From assembly GCF_030269325.1 (NCBI RefSeq), contig NZ_BSTD01000002.1, positions 2,046,001-2,110,000 on the forward strand: 64,000 nt of DNA. The letters run 5' to 3'. The first letter of the stretch is position 1; every line of letters starts with the position of its first letter. The notes under the pieces were generated by a model. It saw only the letters and a list, made by a program, of their open reading frames with translations. It ran no database searches and was not told where the DNA came from. The position numbers and the translations under genes were made by a program. Positions 1 through 9,390 of the stretch are shown here, piece by piece. Source of the DNA: Amycolatopsis sp. NBRC 101858 (GTDB taxonomy: Bacteria; Actinomycetota; Actinomycetes; Mycobacteriales; Pseudonocardiaceae).

Positions 1-657
1 GGCGACCTGCTGGGCCAGCACCATGGTGAACGCGCCGTCGGGGTCGCGCTCCCACGTCGTCACCGAGCCGTTCGGGACTTCGGTGGCCCCGGCGGCGCGC
101 ATCAGCTCGGGCTCCGGCAGTCCTTCGAGGAGGTAACGCAGCGCGTAGATCGTCATCTCGTGCGCGGACAGCAGGACGCGCGCGCCGGGGTGGTCCGCGC
201 TGAGCTCGTTCAGCAGGGATCGCAGCCGCAGCACGACGTCCGCCCAGGACTCGCCGCCCGGGGGCCGGTAGTAGAACTTGCCCAGCCGGCGCTTGCGGCG
301 CAGCTCGTCGGGCCAGCGCTCGCGGACGCCGTGGGAGGTCAGCAGGTCCAGGACGCCGAGTTCGCGGTCGCGCAGCCGCTCGTCCGGGACGATCCGCACG
401 CCGACGGGCGCGGCCAGGCGGGCGGTGTCCCGGGCCCGGCGGTAGGTCGAAGTGACCACGAGGTCCGGCGGGCGCTCGGCGAAGAACGCCCCCGCGGCCT
501 TCGCCTGGTGCCGGCCCAGGTCGGTCAGCGGGACGTCGGCGTCGCGTTCGGCGACCTCGATCACGTCCGCCCCCGCCGACTCCGCCGCCTCCCGGGCCAC
601 GTTCCCGGTGCTCTCACCGTGGCGGACCACGGCCACCCACTCCAAGTCGACGCTCAC
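1..657 (-). CDS. Histidine phosphatase family protein (partial, 3' end off window)
   Basis: The protein starts with a GTG at 657 and runs off the left edge, giving 219 visible codons. Its N-terminus carries VVRHGES, the RHG phospho-histidine motif of the phosphoglycerate mutase-like family, near residues 9-15. TSTYRRARDT near residue 70 fits the second conserved Arg, and SAHEMTI near residue 165 holds the second catalytic His. The family removes phosphate from small metabolites, sugar phosphates or proteins; the substrate cannot be told here. The GTG lies about 10 nt after a GGGTAC box, so the mRNA may be leaderless. The family call is firm, the substrate unknown. Confidence 0.85.
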   Translation of the reverse strand, partial: MSVDLEWVAVVRHGESTGNVAREAAESAGADVIEVAERDADVPLTDLGRHQAKAAGAFFAERPPDLVVTSTYRRARDTARLAAPVGVRIVPDERLRDRELGVLDLLTSHGVRERWPDELRRKRRLGKFYYRPPGGESWADVVLRLRSLLNELSADHPGARVLLSAHEMTIYALRYLLEGLPEPELMRAAGATEVPNGSVTTWERDPDGAFTMVLAQQVA

Positions 658-667
658 GCCGGGGCTG

Positions 668-694
668 GTACCCGCGGGGACCCGCCGACGAAAC
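668..694 (-). promoter_or_regulatory. Candidate SigF/SigB-class promoter for the histidine phosphatase
   Basis: Read on the minus strand, GTTT (694-691) is followed after 17 nt by GGGTAC (673-668). This resembles the actinobacterial stress sigma consensus (GTTT, then 15-17 nt, then GGGTAT/C). It lies about 10 nt ahead of the GTG at 657. This is a pattern match only. Confidence 0.4.
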
Positions 695-739
695 CCGGGA
701 TGGTTAGGCGCGCCAAGGGCTCCCGGCTAGGGTCGGTCC

Positions 740-1963
740 ATGTCGCGAAGTCTCGACGCCGAGGATCGTCTCAAGCTGCTGGAGACGATCATCGGCGCGC
801 CCGCCGAGCACCTCGGTCTCGCCGCGCTGCTCGCCGAGACCCTGCAGCGCCTGCGCGAGGGCATGGACGTCGACACCGCGACCGTGCTGCGGTACCAGGC
901 CAGCGGCCGTCAACTGGTCGCCTTCGCGGCCGCCGGCATCGAAGAAGAGGTCCACCAGGGCGTCCGGGTGCCGATCGGCAGCGGGTTCGCCGGCCGGGTG
1001 GCGCTCGAACGCACTCCCGTCGTCCTGGACCACGTCGACGAAACCACCGTCGTCAACTCCCTGCTCTGGGAGCGGGGCCTGAACGCCATGCTCGGCGTGC
1101 CGATGGTCGCCGCGGGCGAGCTCGTCGGGGTGCTGCACATCGGGTGCGTCGCGCCCCGGCGGTTCACCCCGGGCGAAGTCGGCACCCTGCAGCTGCTCGC
1201 CGACCGCCTGGCCATGGCGATCCAGGTCGAGGCGCTCGAAGAGAACCGCACCGCCACCATGGCGCTGCAGCGCAGCCTGCTGCCGAACAGCCTGCCCGAC
1301 CTGCCCGGTCTCACGTTCGGTGCCCGGTACGTGCCCGGCGCGGAAAGCGGCCTCGGCGGCGACTGGTACGACCTGTTCTCGCTCCCGGGCGACCGCGTCG
1401 GCGTCGTGATGGGCGACGTCTCCGGCCACGGTCTCGAGGCCGCCGTGATCATGGGACGGCTGCGCAGCGCCCTGCGCGCCTACGCCCTCGACTGCGAGAA
1501 CCCGGCCGACGTGCTCGCGAAGCTCGACCGCAAGGCCAACCACTTCGAGCACGGCGCGATGGCCACCGTCGCGTACGGGGTCGTCGAGCCGAGCCGCGAA
1601 ACCCTCGCCCTGTCGCTCGCCGGCCACCTGCCGCCCGTGCAGGCCGAGCCGGGTGAACCGGGCCGGCTGCTGGACGTGCCGCCCGACCCCCCGATCGGGC
1701 TGACCATCGGACAGCCCCGGCGGCGCACGACGGCGGTGGCGCTGACGCCGGGCAGCGTGCTCGCGTTCTACACCGACGGCCTGGTCGAGCGCCGCGACCG
1801 GCCGGTGGACGCCGGGATGAGCCAGCTGGCGGAAGCCCTGCGCGCCGGGGACCCCGACCGGGTCTGCGCGCAGGTGATGGCCGAGATGATCGGCAGCCGG
1901 GCGGCCCAGGACGACGTCGCCCTGCTGGCCATCCGGCGCCAGGACGTCCCGGCCGGCGGCTGA
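740..1963 (+). CDS. GAF domain-containing SpoIIE-type PP2C serine phosphatase
   Basis: A 407-residue cytoplasmic regulator. A GAF sensor domain covers about residues 20-165. A SpoIIE-like PP2C domain follows, with GGDWYD near 206, GDVSGHG near 224, TDGLVERR near 345 and QDDVALL near 391, the Asp-rich positions that bind Mn/Mg in this family. Such phosphatases dephosphorylate the Ser of STAS anti-sigma antagonists in partner switching. The small-ligand input to GAF is unknown. No membrane segment is seen. A STAS gene lies convergent just downstream (1981-2364), and further partner-switching genes follow. No strong ribosome site precedes the ATG. Confidence 0.92.
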   Translation: MSRSLDAEDRLKLLETIIGAPAEHLGLAALLAETLQRLREGMDVDTATVLRYQASGRQLVAFAAAGIEEEVHQGVRVPIGSGFAGRVALERTPVVLDHVDETTVVNSLLWERGLNAMLGVPMVAAGELVGVLHIGCVAPRRFTPGEVGTLQLLADRLAMAIQVEALEENRTATMALQRSLLPNSLPDLPGLTFGARYVPGAESGLGGDWYDLFSLPGDRVGVVMGDVSGHGLEAAVIMGRLRSALRAYALDCENPADVLAKLDRKANHFEHGAMATVAYGVVEPSRETLALSLAGHLPPVQAEPGEPGRLLDVPPDPPIGLTIGQPRRRTTAVALTPGSVLAFYTDGLVERRDRPVDAGMSQLAEALRAGDPDRVCAQVMAEMIGSRAAQDDVALLAIRRQDVPAGG

Positions 1964-1980
1964 CCCGGCCGGGACGTCGT

Positions 1981-2364
1981 TCAGGACGCGGTGAGCGCCG
2001 CCTCGCGGGTCGGGAACAGCGAAAGGCTCGCTTCGAGCCCGGTGAGCTGGATCGGGCGCAGGGTCGCCCGGCCGGCCGCGACGATCCGCACCACGGTGCC
2101 GGGGCCGGCGTCGCGGTGGATGGTCAGCAGCGCCGTCAGGCCGGGCGAGGCGAGGAAGTCCACCCGGGTCAGGTCGACCACCAGCAGCCGCGGGCCGGCT
2201 GCCAGCACCTCCGCGGCGGCTTGGACGAGAGCAGGCGCGGTGGTCGTGTCCACATCCCCGGCGACCTCCACGACGATCGCGCCGCTCTGCTCCGTTCGGG
2301 CGATCCGGAACTCGCCGAATGGCACAGCGGTGGCCGAGCCTTCACTGTGGATGTGTTCCGTCAT
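1981..2364 (-). CDS. STAS domain anti-sigma factor antagonist
   Basis: A 127-residue STAS protein of the SpoIIAA/RsbV type. The conserved beta-strand LLVVDLTRVDFLASPGL includes a Ser at the usual phosphorylation position (FLxS). It would be phosphorylated by an HATPase kinase and reactivated by a SpoIIE phosphatase. The ATG at 2364 is chosen because GAGGAGA sits about 9 nt upstream; an in-frame start at 2394 lacks that. Its partner is probably one of the HATPase proteins in this cluster. Confidence 0.88.
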   Translation of the reverse strand: MTEHIHSEGSATAVPFGEFRIARTEQSGAIVVEVAGDVDTTTAPALVQAAAEVLAAGPRLLVVDLTRVDFLASPGLTALLTIHRDAGPGTVVRIVAAGRATLRPIQLTGLEASLSLFPTREAALTAS

Positions 2365-2536
2365 CGTGTTTCGTCTCCTCGCCTTCGGCAACACCCCCGG
2401 GATTTCCGGTGGGCATGCTTGATCACGAAGGCTGTCTGCTCAACCGGTGCCAATCATGCCCTCCCGCCACGCCCACCGCCGTTTCAACACCGCGTCCCGC
2501 CTTGCGCACCCGGTACGAACAGGCAGGATGGTCGGC

Positions 2537-2920
2537 ATGGCCGAAACGGACGAGACCGGGAACACCCTCGGTGCCGCCGCGAGCTCAGCGGGCACGGTGA
2601 CGCTGGAAGACCGGGACGGCACCGCCGTGCTCCGGATCGACGGAGCCCTCGACCTCGCGCTGGCGCCGAAACTGCGGCAGCTGGCCGAGCGAGCCGCGCG
2701 CCTGGCGCCCGCGGTCCTCGTCATCGACCTGACCGGGGTCACCTTCCTGGCGTCCGCCGGGATGGCCGAGCTCGTGCGGGCGCACCGCGGGCGGACGGTG
2801 TCCGCGCCGCTGCGGGTGGTGGCCACCGGCCGGATCACCCTGCGGCCGCTGCAGCTGACCCGGCTGACCGACGAGCTCGCCATCTACCCGTCGTTGTCCG
2901 AGGCACTGGCCGCCGGATGA
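2537..2920 (+). CDS. STAS domain anti-sigma factor antagonist
   Basis: A 127-residue STAS protein. VLVIDLTGVTFLASAGM matches the RsbV/SpoIIAA core with Ser at FLxS. In-frame ATGs lie at 2447, 2528 and 2537; the last gives a normal family length, and none has a strong ribosome site. The stop overlaps the next gene's start by ATGA, so it is translationally coupled to the phosphatase at 2917 and then to the kinase at 4488. These three form a complete partner-switching operon of antagonist, phosphatase and kinase. Confidence 0.88.
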   Translation: MAETDETGNTLGAAASSAGTVTLEDRDGTAVLRIDGALDLALAPKLRQLAERAARLAPAVLVIDLTGVTFLASAGMAELVRAHRGRTVSAPLRVVATGRITLRPLQLTRLTDELAIYPSLSEALAAG

Positions 2921-4491
2921 CCGCGCCGGGGTTCGACGAGCTGCTCGGCGCCGTGCGCCGGGCGTTCGCCGACGGCTCCGGAACCCCCGTGGCCACCGAG
3001 GTCCGCTTCCTCTCCCCGGCCGAAGCACGCTCGGTGCTCGGCGACCACGCCGCGGTCGCCGTGACCGGCCGCGCGCTCCTGGCGGATCTGGTGCCGGGCC
3101 GGGAGATCACCGGCGCGATCGCCGTCACCGGCGACGAGCAGGACGCGCTGGTCTACACCACCGACGAGATCGGCGGGACGCCGTCCGCCGTCGCCGCCGC
3201 GATCGACGCCGCGGCCGCCCACCTGGCGGGCACCGTGCGCCGGCTGCGGGGTGAAGCCGTGGTGCTCGACGCGCTGCACTCCACCGGCCGGGAACTGACC
3301 GCGCAGCTCGACATCGACCGGATCGTGCAGGACGCCACCGACGCGGCCACGAAGGCGACCGGTGCCGAGTTCGGCGCGTTCTTCTACAACCTGGTCGACG
3401 AGCTCGGCGAGTCCTACACGCTGTACACGATTTCGGGCGTCCCGCGCACGGCGTTCGAGCGGTTCCCCATGCCGCGCAACACCGAGGTGTTCGCGCCGAC
3501 CTTCGACGGCACCGGCACGGTCCGCAGCCCCGACATCACGCGGGACCCGCGGTTCGGGAAGAACGCGCCCCACCACGGGATGCCGGCCGGGCACCTGCCC
3601 GTGTGCAGCTACCTGGCCGTGTCGGCGCTCAGCCCGACCAGCGGCGAAGTGCTGGGCGGGTTCTTCCTCGGCCACTCGGAGCCGGACCGGTTCACCGCGC
3701 GGCACGAGTACCTCGCCGAGGGCATCGCCGCCTACTCGGCCATCGCGCTGGACAACGCCCGCCTGTACGAGCGCGAGCGCACCCTCGCTTCGGAGCTGTC
3801 GCGCAGCATGCTGCCGGTCGTGCCGGAGACCCCCGGCCTCGACGTGTTCACGCGGTACCTGCCCGCGGCGACCGGGAGCAAGGTGGGCGGCGACTGGTTC
3901 GACGTCATCCGGCTGCCGTCCGGCGCGACGGCGTTCGTCATCGGCGACGTCGTCGGCCACGGCGTCACGGCCGCGACCGTGATGGGCCAGGTCCGCACGG
4001 CCATCCGCTGCTACGCGCTGCTCGAACTGCCCCCGTCGGAGGTGCTGCGCAACGTCTCCGCGCTGACCGGCGGGCTGTTCGGCGAAAGCTTCGTCACCTG
4101 CTTCTACGCGGTCCACCGGCCGGACGACGGCACGCTGACCTTCGCGAACGCCGGCCACCTGCCGGCGATCCTGGTCCGCCCGGGCACCGCGCCGGAGGAG
4201 ATCGGCGAGGCGCTGGCGCAGCCGCTGGGCGTCGGCGCGGAGTTTCCCCAGCGCACCACCGGGTTCCCGGCCGGCGCGGACCTGGTGCTCTACACCGACG
4301 GACTGGTCGAAAGCCGCACGCGGGATCTCACCCTGGGTGTGGAATGGCTCCTGGCGGGCATCCCGGGACTGCTGGCCGCGGCCGACCTCGGCACGGCGTG
4401 GGACAAGCTCGTCGACGAGCTCACCCACGGCCGGCACGACGACGACATCGCGCTGATCCACGTGCGTCACCGCGGAGAGGACGGAGCATGA
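2917..4491 (+). CDS. GAF domain-containing SpoIIE-type PP2C phosphatase
   Basis: A 524-residue protein. Residues 1-115 form an unassigned alpha/beta N-terminal region. A GAF domain spans about 115-290, and a SpoIIE PP2C domain about 310-524 with GGDWFD, GDVVGHG, YTDGLVESR and DDDIAL. It overlaps the STAS gene before it and the HATPase gene after it, each by 4 nt, which argues for fixed stoichiometry. The inferred role is signal-dependent dephosphorylation of the upstream STAS protein. A phosphate-binding Ser/Thr target other than STAS cannot be excluded. Confidence 0.92.
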   Translation: MTAPGFDELLGAVRRAFADGSGTPVATEVRFLSPAEARSVLGDHAAVAVTGRALLADLVPGREITGAIAVTGDEQDALVYTTDEIGGTPSAVAAAIDAAAAHLAGTVRRLRGEAVVLDALHSTGRELTAQLDIDRIVQDATDAATKATGAEFGAFFYNLVDELGESYTLYTISGVPRTAFERFPMPRNTEVFAPTFDGTGTVRSPDITRDPRFGKNAPHHGMPAGHLPVCSYLAVSALSPTSGEVLGGFFLGHSEPDRFTARHEYLAEGIAAYSAIALDNARLYERERTLASELSRSMLPVVPETPGLDVFTRYLPAATGSKVGGDWFDVIRLPSGATAFVIGDVVGHGVTAATVMGQVRTAIRCYALLELPPSEVLRNVSALTGGLFGESFVTCFYAVHRPDDGTLTFANAGHLPAILVRPGTAPEEIGEALAQPLGVGAEFPQRTTGFPAGADLVLYTDGLVESRTRDLTLGVEWLLAGIPGLLAAADLGTAWDKLVDELTHGRHDDDIALIHVRHRGEDGA

Positions 4492-4913
4492 CGGACCCCC
4501 TCCCCCCGGGCGCGCCCGCGCCACCGGTGACGTTCCACCGGCGCATTGCCGCCGTGGCGGACCGGCTGCCGGAGCTGCGCGAAGCACTGGCGGTCTGGCT
4601 GGGCACGCTCGGCCTGGACGAAGAACGCCAGGAGGACGTCGTCCTGGCGGGGTACGAAGCGATGGCCAACTCCGCCGAACACGCTTACCACGACGGCGAA
4701 GCGGGCCTCGTCGACGTCCGCGCCGAGGCGCAGAACGGGCGCTTGACGGTGACGGTCACCGACTACGGGGCCTGGCGCGCCCCGGCGGCGACGAACGGGC
4801 TGCGGGGCCGCGGCCTGCTGCTCATCGACAGCCTCGCCGACCACAGCGCGCAGGTCCACCGCGAGGACGGCACGACGGTCACGATGACGTGGCTCTCCGA
4901 CAGCGCGGGTTGA
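4488..4913 (+). CDS. ATP-binding anti-sigma-type serine kinase (HATPase_c_2)
   Basis: A 141-residue GHKL-fold protein of the RsbW/SpoIIAB class. GYEAMANSAEHAY is the N-box and LRGRGLLLI the glycine-rich G2-type loop. The usual role is to phosphorylate a STAS antagonist and to bind a sigma factor. It is the last gene of the operon 2537-4913 and overlaps the phosphatase by ATGA. No sigma factor gene is nearby, so the output partner is unknown. Confidence 0.88.
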   Translation: MTDPLPPGAPAPPVTFHRRIAAVADRLPELREALAVWLGTLGLDEERQEDVVLAGYEAMANSAEHAYHDGEAGLVDVRAEAQNGRLTVTVTDYGAWRAPAATNGLRGRGLLLIDSLADHSAQVHREDGTTVTMTWLSDSAG

Positions 4914-4996
4914 CGCCGCCGCGCCCCGCACTCGCGTGCACGGCGGTGCCGGGCCCGCGCGGGTAGGCTCACGGGGCCCCGTCTACCTGGAGTGTG

Positions 4997-7900
4997 ATGA
5001 GCGTCGGCGAGGAATCCGGCCAGCGCGCCGTCTTCCCGGGAACCAGCCAGATGGCGGCCCGGATGCGCGAGTTCGACTGGACCGCGTCCCCGCTGGGGGA
5101 ACCGGCGGCGTGGCCGGTCAGCCTGACGACGGCCGTGCGGATCTGCCTCACCTCGCGCTTCCCGATGATCGTCTGGTGGGGCCCGGAACTGCGGTTCCTC
5201 TACAACGACGCCTACCTGCCGCTGCTCGGCACCAAGCACCCGGCGCTCGACAAGCCGGGCGCGCACGTCTGGGACGAGATCTGGCACATCATCGGCCCGA
5301 TGCTCGAAGGCGTGATGACCACCGGCGAGGCGACCTGGTCGGAAGACCTGCTGCTGCCGATGAACCGGCACGGCTACTGGGAAGAGACCTACTGGACCTA
5401 CTCCTACAGCCCGGTCCACGACGACGAAGGCGTCGTGCGGGCCGTCTTCACCGCGGTCACCGACACCACCGAGCGCGTGATCGGCGAACGGCGGCTGGCG
5501 ACCCTGCGCGAGCTCGGCGCCCAGGCCGGCATCGCCCGCAGTGTCGGCGAGGCCTGCGCGCTGGTCACCGGCGTGCTCGGCCGGGCCGGTGCCGACGTCC
5601 CCTACGCCGCGATCCACGTCCGTGCGGACGGCGGCGGGGTCACCCTGGCGGCCGTCACCCCCGGCGGCGCCGGGCACGCCGACGGGTGGCCGCTCGGCGA
5701 GGTGCTCGCCGACGGCGTTCCGCGCACCGTGTCCGACCTGACGGCCTTCGGCGAGCTGCCGGCGGGCACCTGGTCCACCCCGCCCGCCGAGGCGGTCGTG
5801 CTGCCGCTGCCCGGACACGCCGAGGCCGCCGGCGTGATCGTGCTCGCGGCGAGCGCCGGGCACGCGCTCGACGAGTCCTACCGGACGTTCCTCGGGCTGG
5901 TGGCCCAGCAGACCGCCGCGCTGGTCAACGGCGCGCTCGCCTACCAGGCGCAGCAGGAGCGCGCGGAGGACCTGGCCGCGCTGGACGCCGCGAAGACCAC
6001 CTTCTTCGCCAACATCAGCCACGAGTTCCGGACCCCGCTCACCCTGATCCTCGGTCCCGTCGCCGAGCTGGACCGGACGCTGGGCGACGCGGACGAGCGC
6101 GTCCGGGAAGAGATCGCCGTCATCCACCGCAACGCGCTGCGGCTGGGCCGGCTGGTGAACAACCTGCTCGACTTCTCGCGGATCGAAGCGGGCCGGATGC
6201 AGGCCAGCTTCGAACCGGTCGACCTCGCCGCGTTCACCGCGGAGCTGGCGAGCGTGTTCCGCGCCGCCGTCGAGCGGGCCGGGCTGCGGTTCGAGGTCGA
6301 CTGCCCGCCGCTGGCCCCGCCGGTGCACGTCGACCGCGGGATGTGGGAGAAGGTCGTCCTCAACCTGCTCTCCAACGCGGTCAAGTACACCTTCGACGGC
6401 TCGATCCGGGTGACGACCGACCTCGACGGTGACCACGCGGTGGTCACGGTGGCCGACACCGGGATCGGGATCGACGCCGCCGAGCTGCCCCGGCTGTTCG
6501 AGCGGTTCCACCGGATCCCGTCGGCGCGGGCGCGCTCCAACGAGGGCAGCGGGATCGGCCTGGCCCTGGTGCGGGAGCTCGTCGGCATGCACCAGGGCGA
6601 GATCGCCGTGGAGAGCACACCCGGCGCCGGCACGACGTTCCGGATCCGGCTGCCGCTGGGCACCCGCCACCTGCCTGCCGAACACGTCGTGCCGGAGCGG
6701 CCGGCGGGCGGGATCGACGCCGAGACCGCCGAGCCGTACGTGCAGGAGGCCCTGCGCTGGCTGCCGGACGGCGACCCCACCCCCGACGTCGCACCGGTCC
6801 CGGTCACGGGCGCCCGGGTGCTGGTCGCCGACGACAACGCCGACATGCGCGACTACCTCGTCCGGCTGCTGCGCGAGGACTACGCGGTGACCGCGGTGCG
6901 CGACGGCGTCGAGGCGCTGGCCGCCGCGGCCGGCGAGCCGCCCGACCTGATCATCAGCGACGTCATGATGCCGCGGCTGGACGGCCTGGGCCTGCTCACC
7001 GAACTGCGGCGCGACCCGCGCACCGCCGCCGTGCCCGTGCTGCTGCTGTCCGCCCGCGCCGGGCAGGAGGCCGCCGTCGACGGGCTGGCCGCCGGGGCCG
7101 ACGACTACCTCGTGAAGCCGTTTTCCGCGCAGGAGCTGATCGCCCGCGTCCGCACGACCATCCGGCTGGCCCGGCTGCGGACCCAGCACTCCCGGTGGCG
7201 CGCGGCGATGATCGACTCGCTGCAGGAGGGCTTCTTCGTCTGCGACGCCGACGGGCGGGTCGTGGAGCTGAACGCCGCGTGCGCCGAGCTGCTCGGCTTC
7301 GGCCCCGCCGGCCTGCCGTACCCGCCGCCGCACCCGTGGTGGCCGTCCCGCGCCGCCGACCCCGACGCCTACCGGCAGGTCGCCGCCGCCTTCGCCCGCG
7401 CGCGGAACGAGCCGGCCGGCAGCTTCGTGCTGCCGCTGCGCCACCGGGCCGGGCACCGGGTGTGGGCCGCGATCGCCTACAACGAGCTGTACGACGACGA
7501 GGGCAGCCGCCGGCTCGTCGGCACGATCCGCGACGTCACCGCGGAGCGCTACGCCGTGCAGCGGGAAAACGCGCTCGCCGCGATGAACCAGCGCCTCGCC
7601 GGGGTCAGCGGGGTGCCGGACGCGCTGCGCACCGGGCTGGACCTGCTGTGCGAGCTGTGGCAGGCCGAACGCGTGCTCGCCGTGACCTGGCCGCACGACG
7701 GCGAGCCGGAGCTCACCTCGACCGACCCCGCCGACGGGAAGTGGACGGACCTCGCCGCGCCGCTGCGCGCGCGGCTCGACGAAGTGCGCACGCTCCCGGC
7801 GCTGCACGCGACGCCGGCGGAGGGCGGGGCCGGCGCGACCCTGGACCACCCCGGCGGCCGGCTGACGCTCTGGGTGGAGCCGGACCCGCGCCGCCCGCTC

Positions 7901-9064
7901 GGCACCGAGGACCGGACGTTGCTGGCGCTGCTGGCCGGGACGCTGGCGCACGCCCTGCGCCGCGCCCACCGCGACGACCGGCAGCGCGAGGTCGCCATCG
8001 CGCTGCAGCGCTCGATCCTCGGACCGGCCCAGCTGCCCGACGGCTTCGCGGTGCGCTACGAACCGGCGAACCCGCCGCTGGAGGTCGGCGGCGACTGGTA
8101 CGACGTCGTCCCCCTGTCCGGTGACCGGATCGGCATCGTCGTGGGCGACTGCGTCGGCCGGGGACTCGCCGCGGCCACGGTGATGGGCCAGCTGCGCAGT
8201 GCCTGCCGCGCGCTGCTGCTGGAGGCGAACGGCCCGGCGCACACCCTGACCACCCTCGACCGCTTCGCCGACCGGCTGCCGGGTGCCCTGTGCACCACCG
8301 TCTTCTGCGGGATCCTCGACCCCGCCACCGGCGCGCTCACCTACAGCAGCGCCGGCCACCCGCCGGCCACGCTGGTGCACCGCGACGGCTCGGCGGAGTT
8401 CCTCGACGCGGGCGGCAGCGTGCCGCTCGCGGTCCGCGTCCCCGCCACGCGCCCGGAGGCCACGGCGGTCGTCCCGGTCGGCTCGCTGCTGATGCTCTAC
8501 ACCGACGGCCTCGTCGAACGCCGCCGCGAGTCCCTGGACGACGGCATCGACCGGGCCACCTCGGCCGCCCACGACGCGCGGGACGCCGACCTCGCCGACC
8601 TGGCGGCGGCGCTGATGACCGGGCTCCGGCCGGCGGACGGGTACGAGGACGACGTCGCGCTGCTGCTCTACCGCCGGTCGGTACCGCCGCTGGAGCTGGA
8701 CTTCCCGGCGCACCCGGACAGCCTCGCCTCGACGCGCCACTGGCTGCGTGCGTGGCTGGGCACGGCTTCGCTCGGCGAAGACCTCGCGCAGGACGTGCTC
8801 GTCGCCACCGGCGAGGCCTGCGCGAACGCCGTCGAGCACGCTTATCCCGAAGACTCGGGCAACGCGCACCTCTCGGCCCGCTTCGCCGGTTCGCAGCTGC
8901 TGGTCACGGTGACCGACCACGGCCACTGGAAGCGGCCGCCCCCGGACAACCACGTCCTGCGCGGTCGCGGGATGCCGATGATGGAAGCACTGGCCGACAC
9001 GGTCGCGGTGCAGCACGACACGACTGGCACCACCGTCACGCTGGAATGGAGAATCGGTTCGTGA
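4997..9064 (+). CDS. Giant hybrid sensor: PAS-GAF-histidine kinase-receiver-PAS-SpoIIE phosphatase-HATPase
   Basis: A 1355-residue soluble protein. In order: PAS-like domain (about 45-165); GAF (about 170-320); HisKA with SHEFRTP and phospho-His 342; HATPase_c with N-box NLLSNAVKY near 455 and GSGIGLAL near 516; a receiver with acceptor Asp near 655 (SDVMMPRLDG) and a VKPF Lys; a second PAS (about 735-850); a GAF-like stretch; SpoIIE PP2C with GGDWYD near 1030; and a C-terminal RsbW-like HATPase with GEACANAVEHAY. It thus joins phosphorelay with both enzymes of partner switching. ATG 4997 is preferred to GTG 4994 because GGAG lies at 4989-4992. GTGA overlap couples it to the STAS gene 9061. 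Confidence 0.9.
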   Translation: MSVGEESGQRAVFPGTSQMAARMREFDWTASPLGEPAAWPVSLTTAVRICLTSRFPMIVWWGPELRFLYNDAYLPLLGTKHPALDKPGAHVWDEIWHIIGPMLEGVMTTGEATWSEDLLLPMNRHGYWEETYWTYSYSPVHDDEGVVRAVFTAVTDTTERVIGERRLATLRELGAQAGIARSVGEACALVTGVLGRAGADVPYAAIHVRADGGGVTLAAVTPGGAGHADGWPLGEVLADGVPRTVSDLTAFGELPAGTWSTPPAEAVVLPLPGHAEAAGVIVLAASAGHALDESYRTFLGLVAQQTAALVNGALAYQAQQERAEDLAALDAAKTTFFANISHEFRTPLTLILGPVAELDRTLGDADERVREEIAVIHRNALRLGRLVNNLLDFSRIEAGRMQASFEPVDLAAFTAELASVFRAAVERAGLRFEVDCPPLAPPVHVDRGMWEKVVLNLLSNAVKYTFDGSIRVTTDLDGDHAVVTVADTGIGIDAAELPRLFERFHRIPSARARSNEGSGIGLALVRELVGMHQGEIAVESTPGAGTTFRIRLPLGTRHLPAEHVVPERPAGGIDAETAEPYVQEALRWLPDGDPTPDVAPVPVTGARVLVADDNADMRDYLVRLLREDYAVTAVRDGVEALAAAAGEPPDLIISDVMMPRLDGLGLLTELRRDPRTAAVPVLLLSARAGQEAAVDGLAAGADDYLVKPFSAQELIARVRTTIRLARLRTQHSRWRAAMIDSLQEGFFVCDADGRVVELNAACAELLGFGPAGLPYPPPHPWWPSRAADPDAYRQVAAAFARARNEPAGSFVLPLRHRAGHRVWAAIAYNELYDDEGSRRLVGTIRDVTAERYAVQRENALAAMNQRLAGVSGVPDALRTGLDLLCELWQAERVLAVTWPHDGEPELTSTDPADGKWTDLAAPLRARLDEVRTLPALHATPAEGGAGATLDHPGGRLTLWVEPDPRRPLGTEDRTLLALLAGTLAHALRRAHRDDRQREVAIALQRSILGPAQLPDGFAVRYEPANPPLEVGGDWYDVVPLSGDRIGIVVGDCVGRGLAAATVMGQLRSACRALLLEANGPAHTLTTLDRFADRLPGALCTTVFCGILDPATGALTYSSAGHPPATLVHRDGSAEFLDAGGSVPLAVRVPATRPEATAVVPVGSLLMLYTDGLVERRRESLDDGIDRATSAAHDARDADLADLAAALMTGLRPADGYEDDVALLLYRRSVPPLELDFPAHPDSLASTRHWLRAWLGTASLGEDLAQDVLVATGEACANAVEHAYPEDSGNAHLSARFAGSQLLVTVTDHGHWKRPPPDNHVLRGRGMPMMEALADTVAVQHDTTGTTVTLEWRIGS

Positions 9065-9363
9065 CGACGGCACTCACGCTGGTCGCCTCGGCGGGCGACG
9101 ACGGGGACCGGATCCTGACCGTGACCGGTGAGATCGACATGGGCAACGCGGCCGAGTTCGGGGCCGCCCTGGACCGCGAGCTCGCGGCCGGGACCGCCCT
9201 GACCGTCGACCTGACCGGGGCGACCTACCTCGACAGCGCGGGCATCGCGGCCCTGTTCGACCGCGCCGCGGCCCACGACCTGCGCCTGATCGCACCCCGG
9301 TTGCTCGAACGCGTCCTGCGGGTCTCGGGTTTCACCGAAGCCGCGAAAGTCACCATCCGCTGA
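9061..9363 (+). CDS. STAS domain anti-sigma factor antagonist
   Basis: A 100-residue STAS protein with LTVDLTGATYLDSAGIAAL, the closest match in this window to the classic LDSSG phosphorylation motif. Its GTG overlaps the stop of the giant hybrid kinase by GTGA. It is therefore the most likely substrate of that protein's SpoIIE phosphatase and C-terminal HATPase domains. The start follows from the overlap. Confidence 0.87.
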   Translation: MTTALTLVASAGDDGDRILTVTGEIDMGNAAEFGAALDRELAAGTALTVDLTGATYLDSAGIAALFDRAAAHDLRLIAPRLLERVLRVSGFTEAAKVTIR

Positions 9364-9365
9364 AG

Positions 9366-9390
9366 GGTTGACCCGCTCCGTACCGGGTAT
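9366..9390 (+). promoter_or_regulatory. Candidate SigB/SigF-class promoter upstream of the ANTAR gene
   Basis: GGTT (9366-9369), then 15 nt, then GGGTAT (9385-9390). This fits the GNNT-N14-16-GGGTAC/T pattern known for Streptomyces SigB-class promoters. It lies just after the STAS stop and about 185 nt before the ANTAR start. This is a pattern match without transcript evidence. Confidence 0.42.

Noticed and set aside
4763..9073. Long open frame on the minus strand opposite the giant hybrid gene
   Set aside because: Composed of Arg, Gly, Val and Gln-rich strings without domain motifs, while the plus strand has a full set of kinase, receiver and phosphatase motifs. It is a third-position GC effect.
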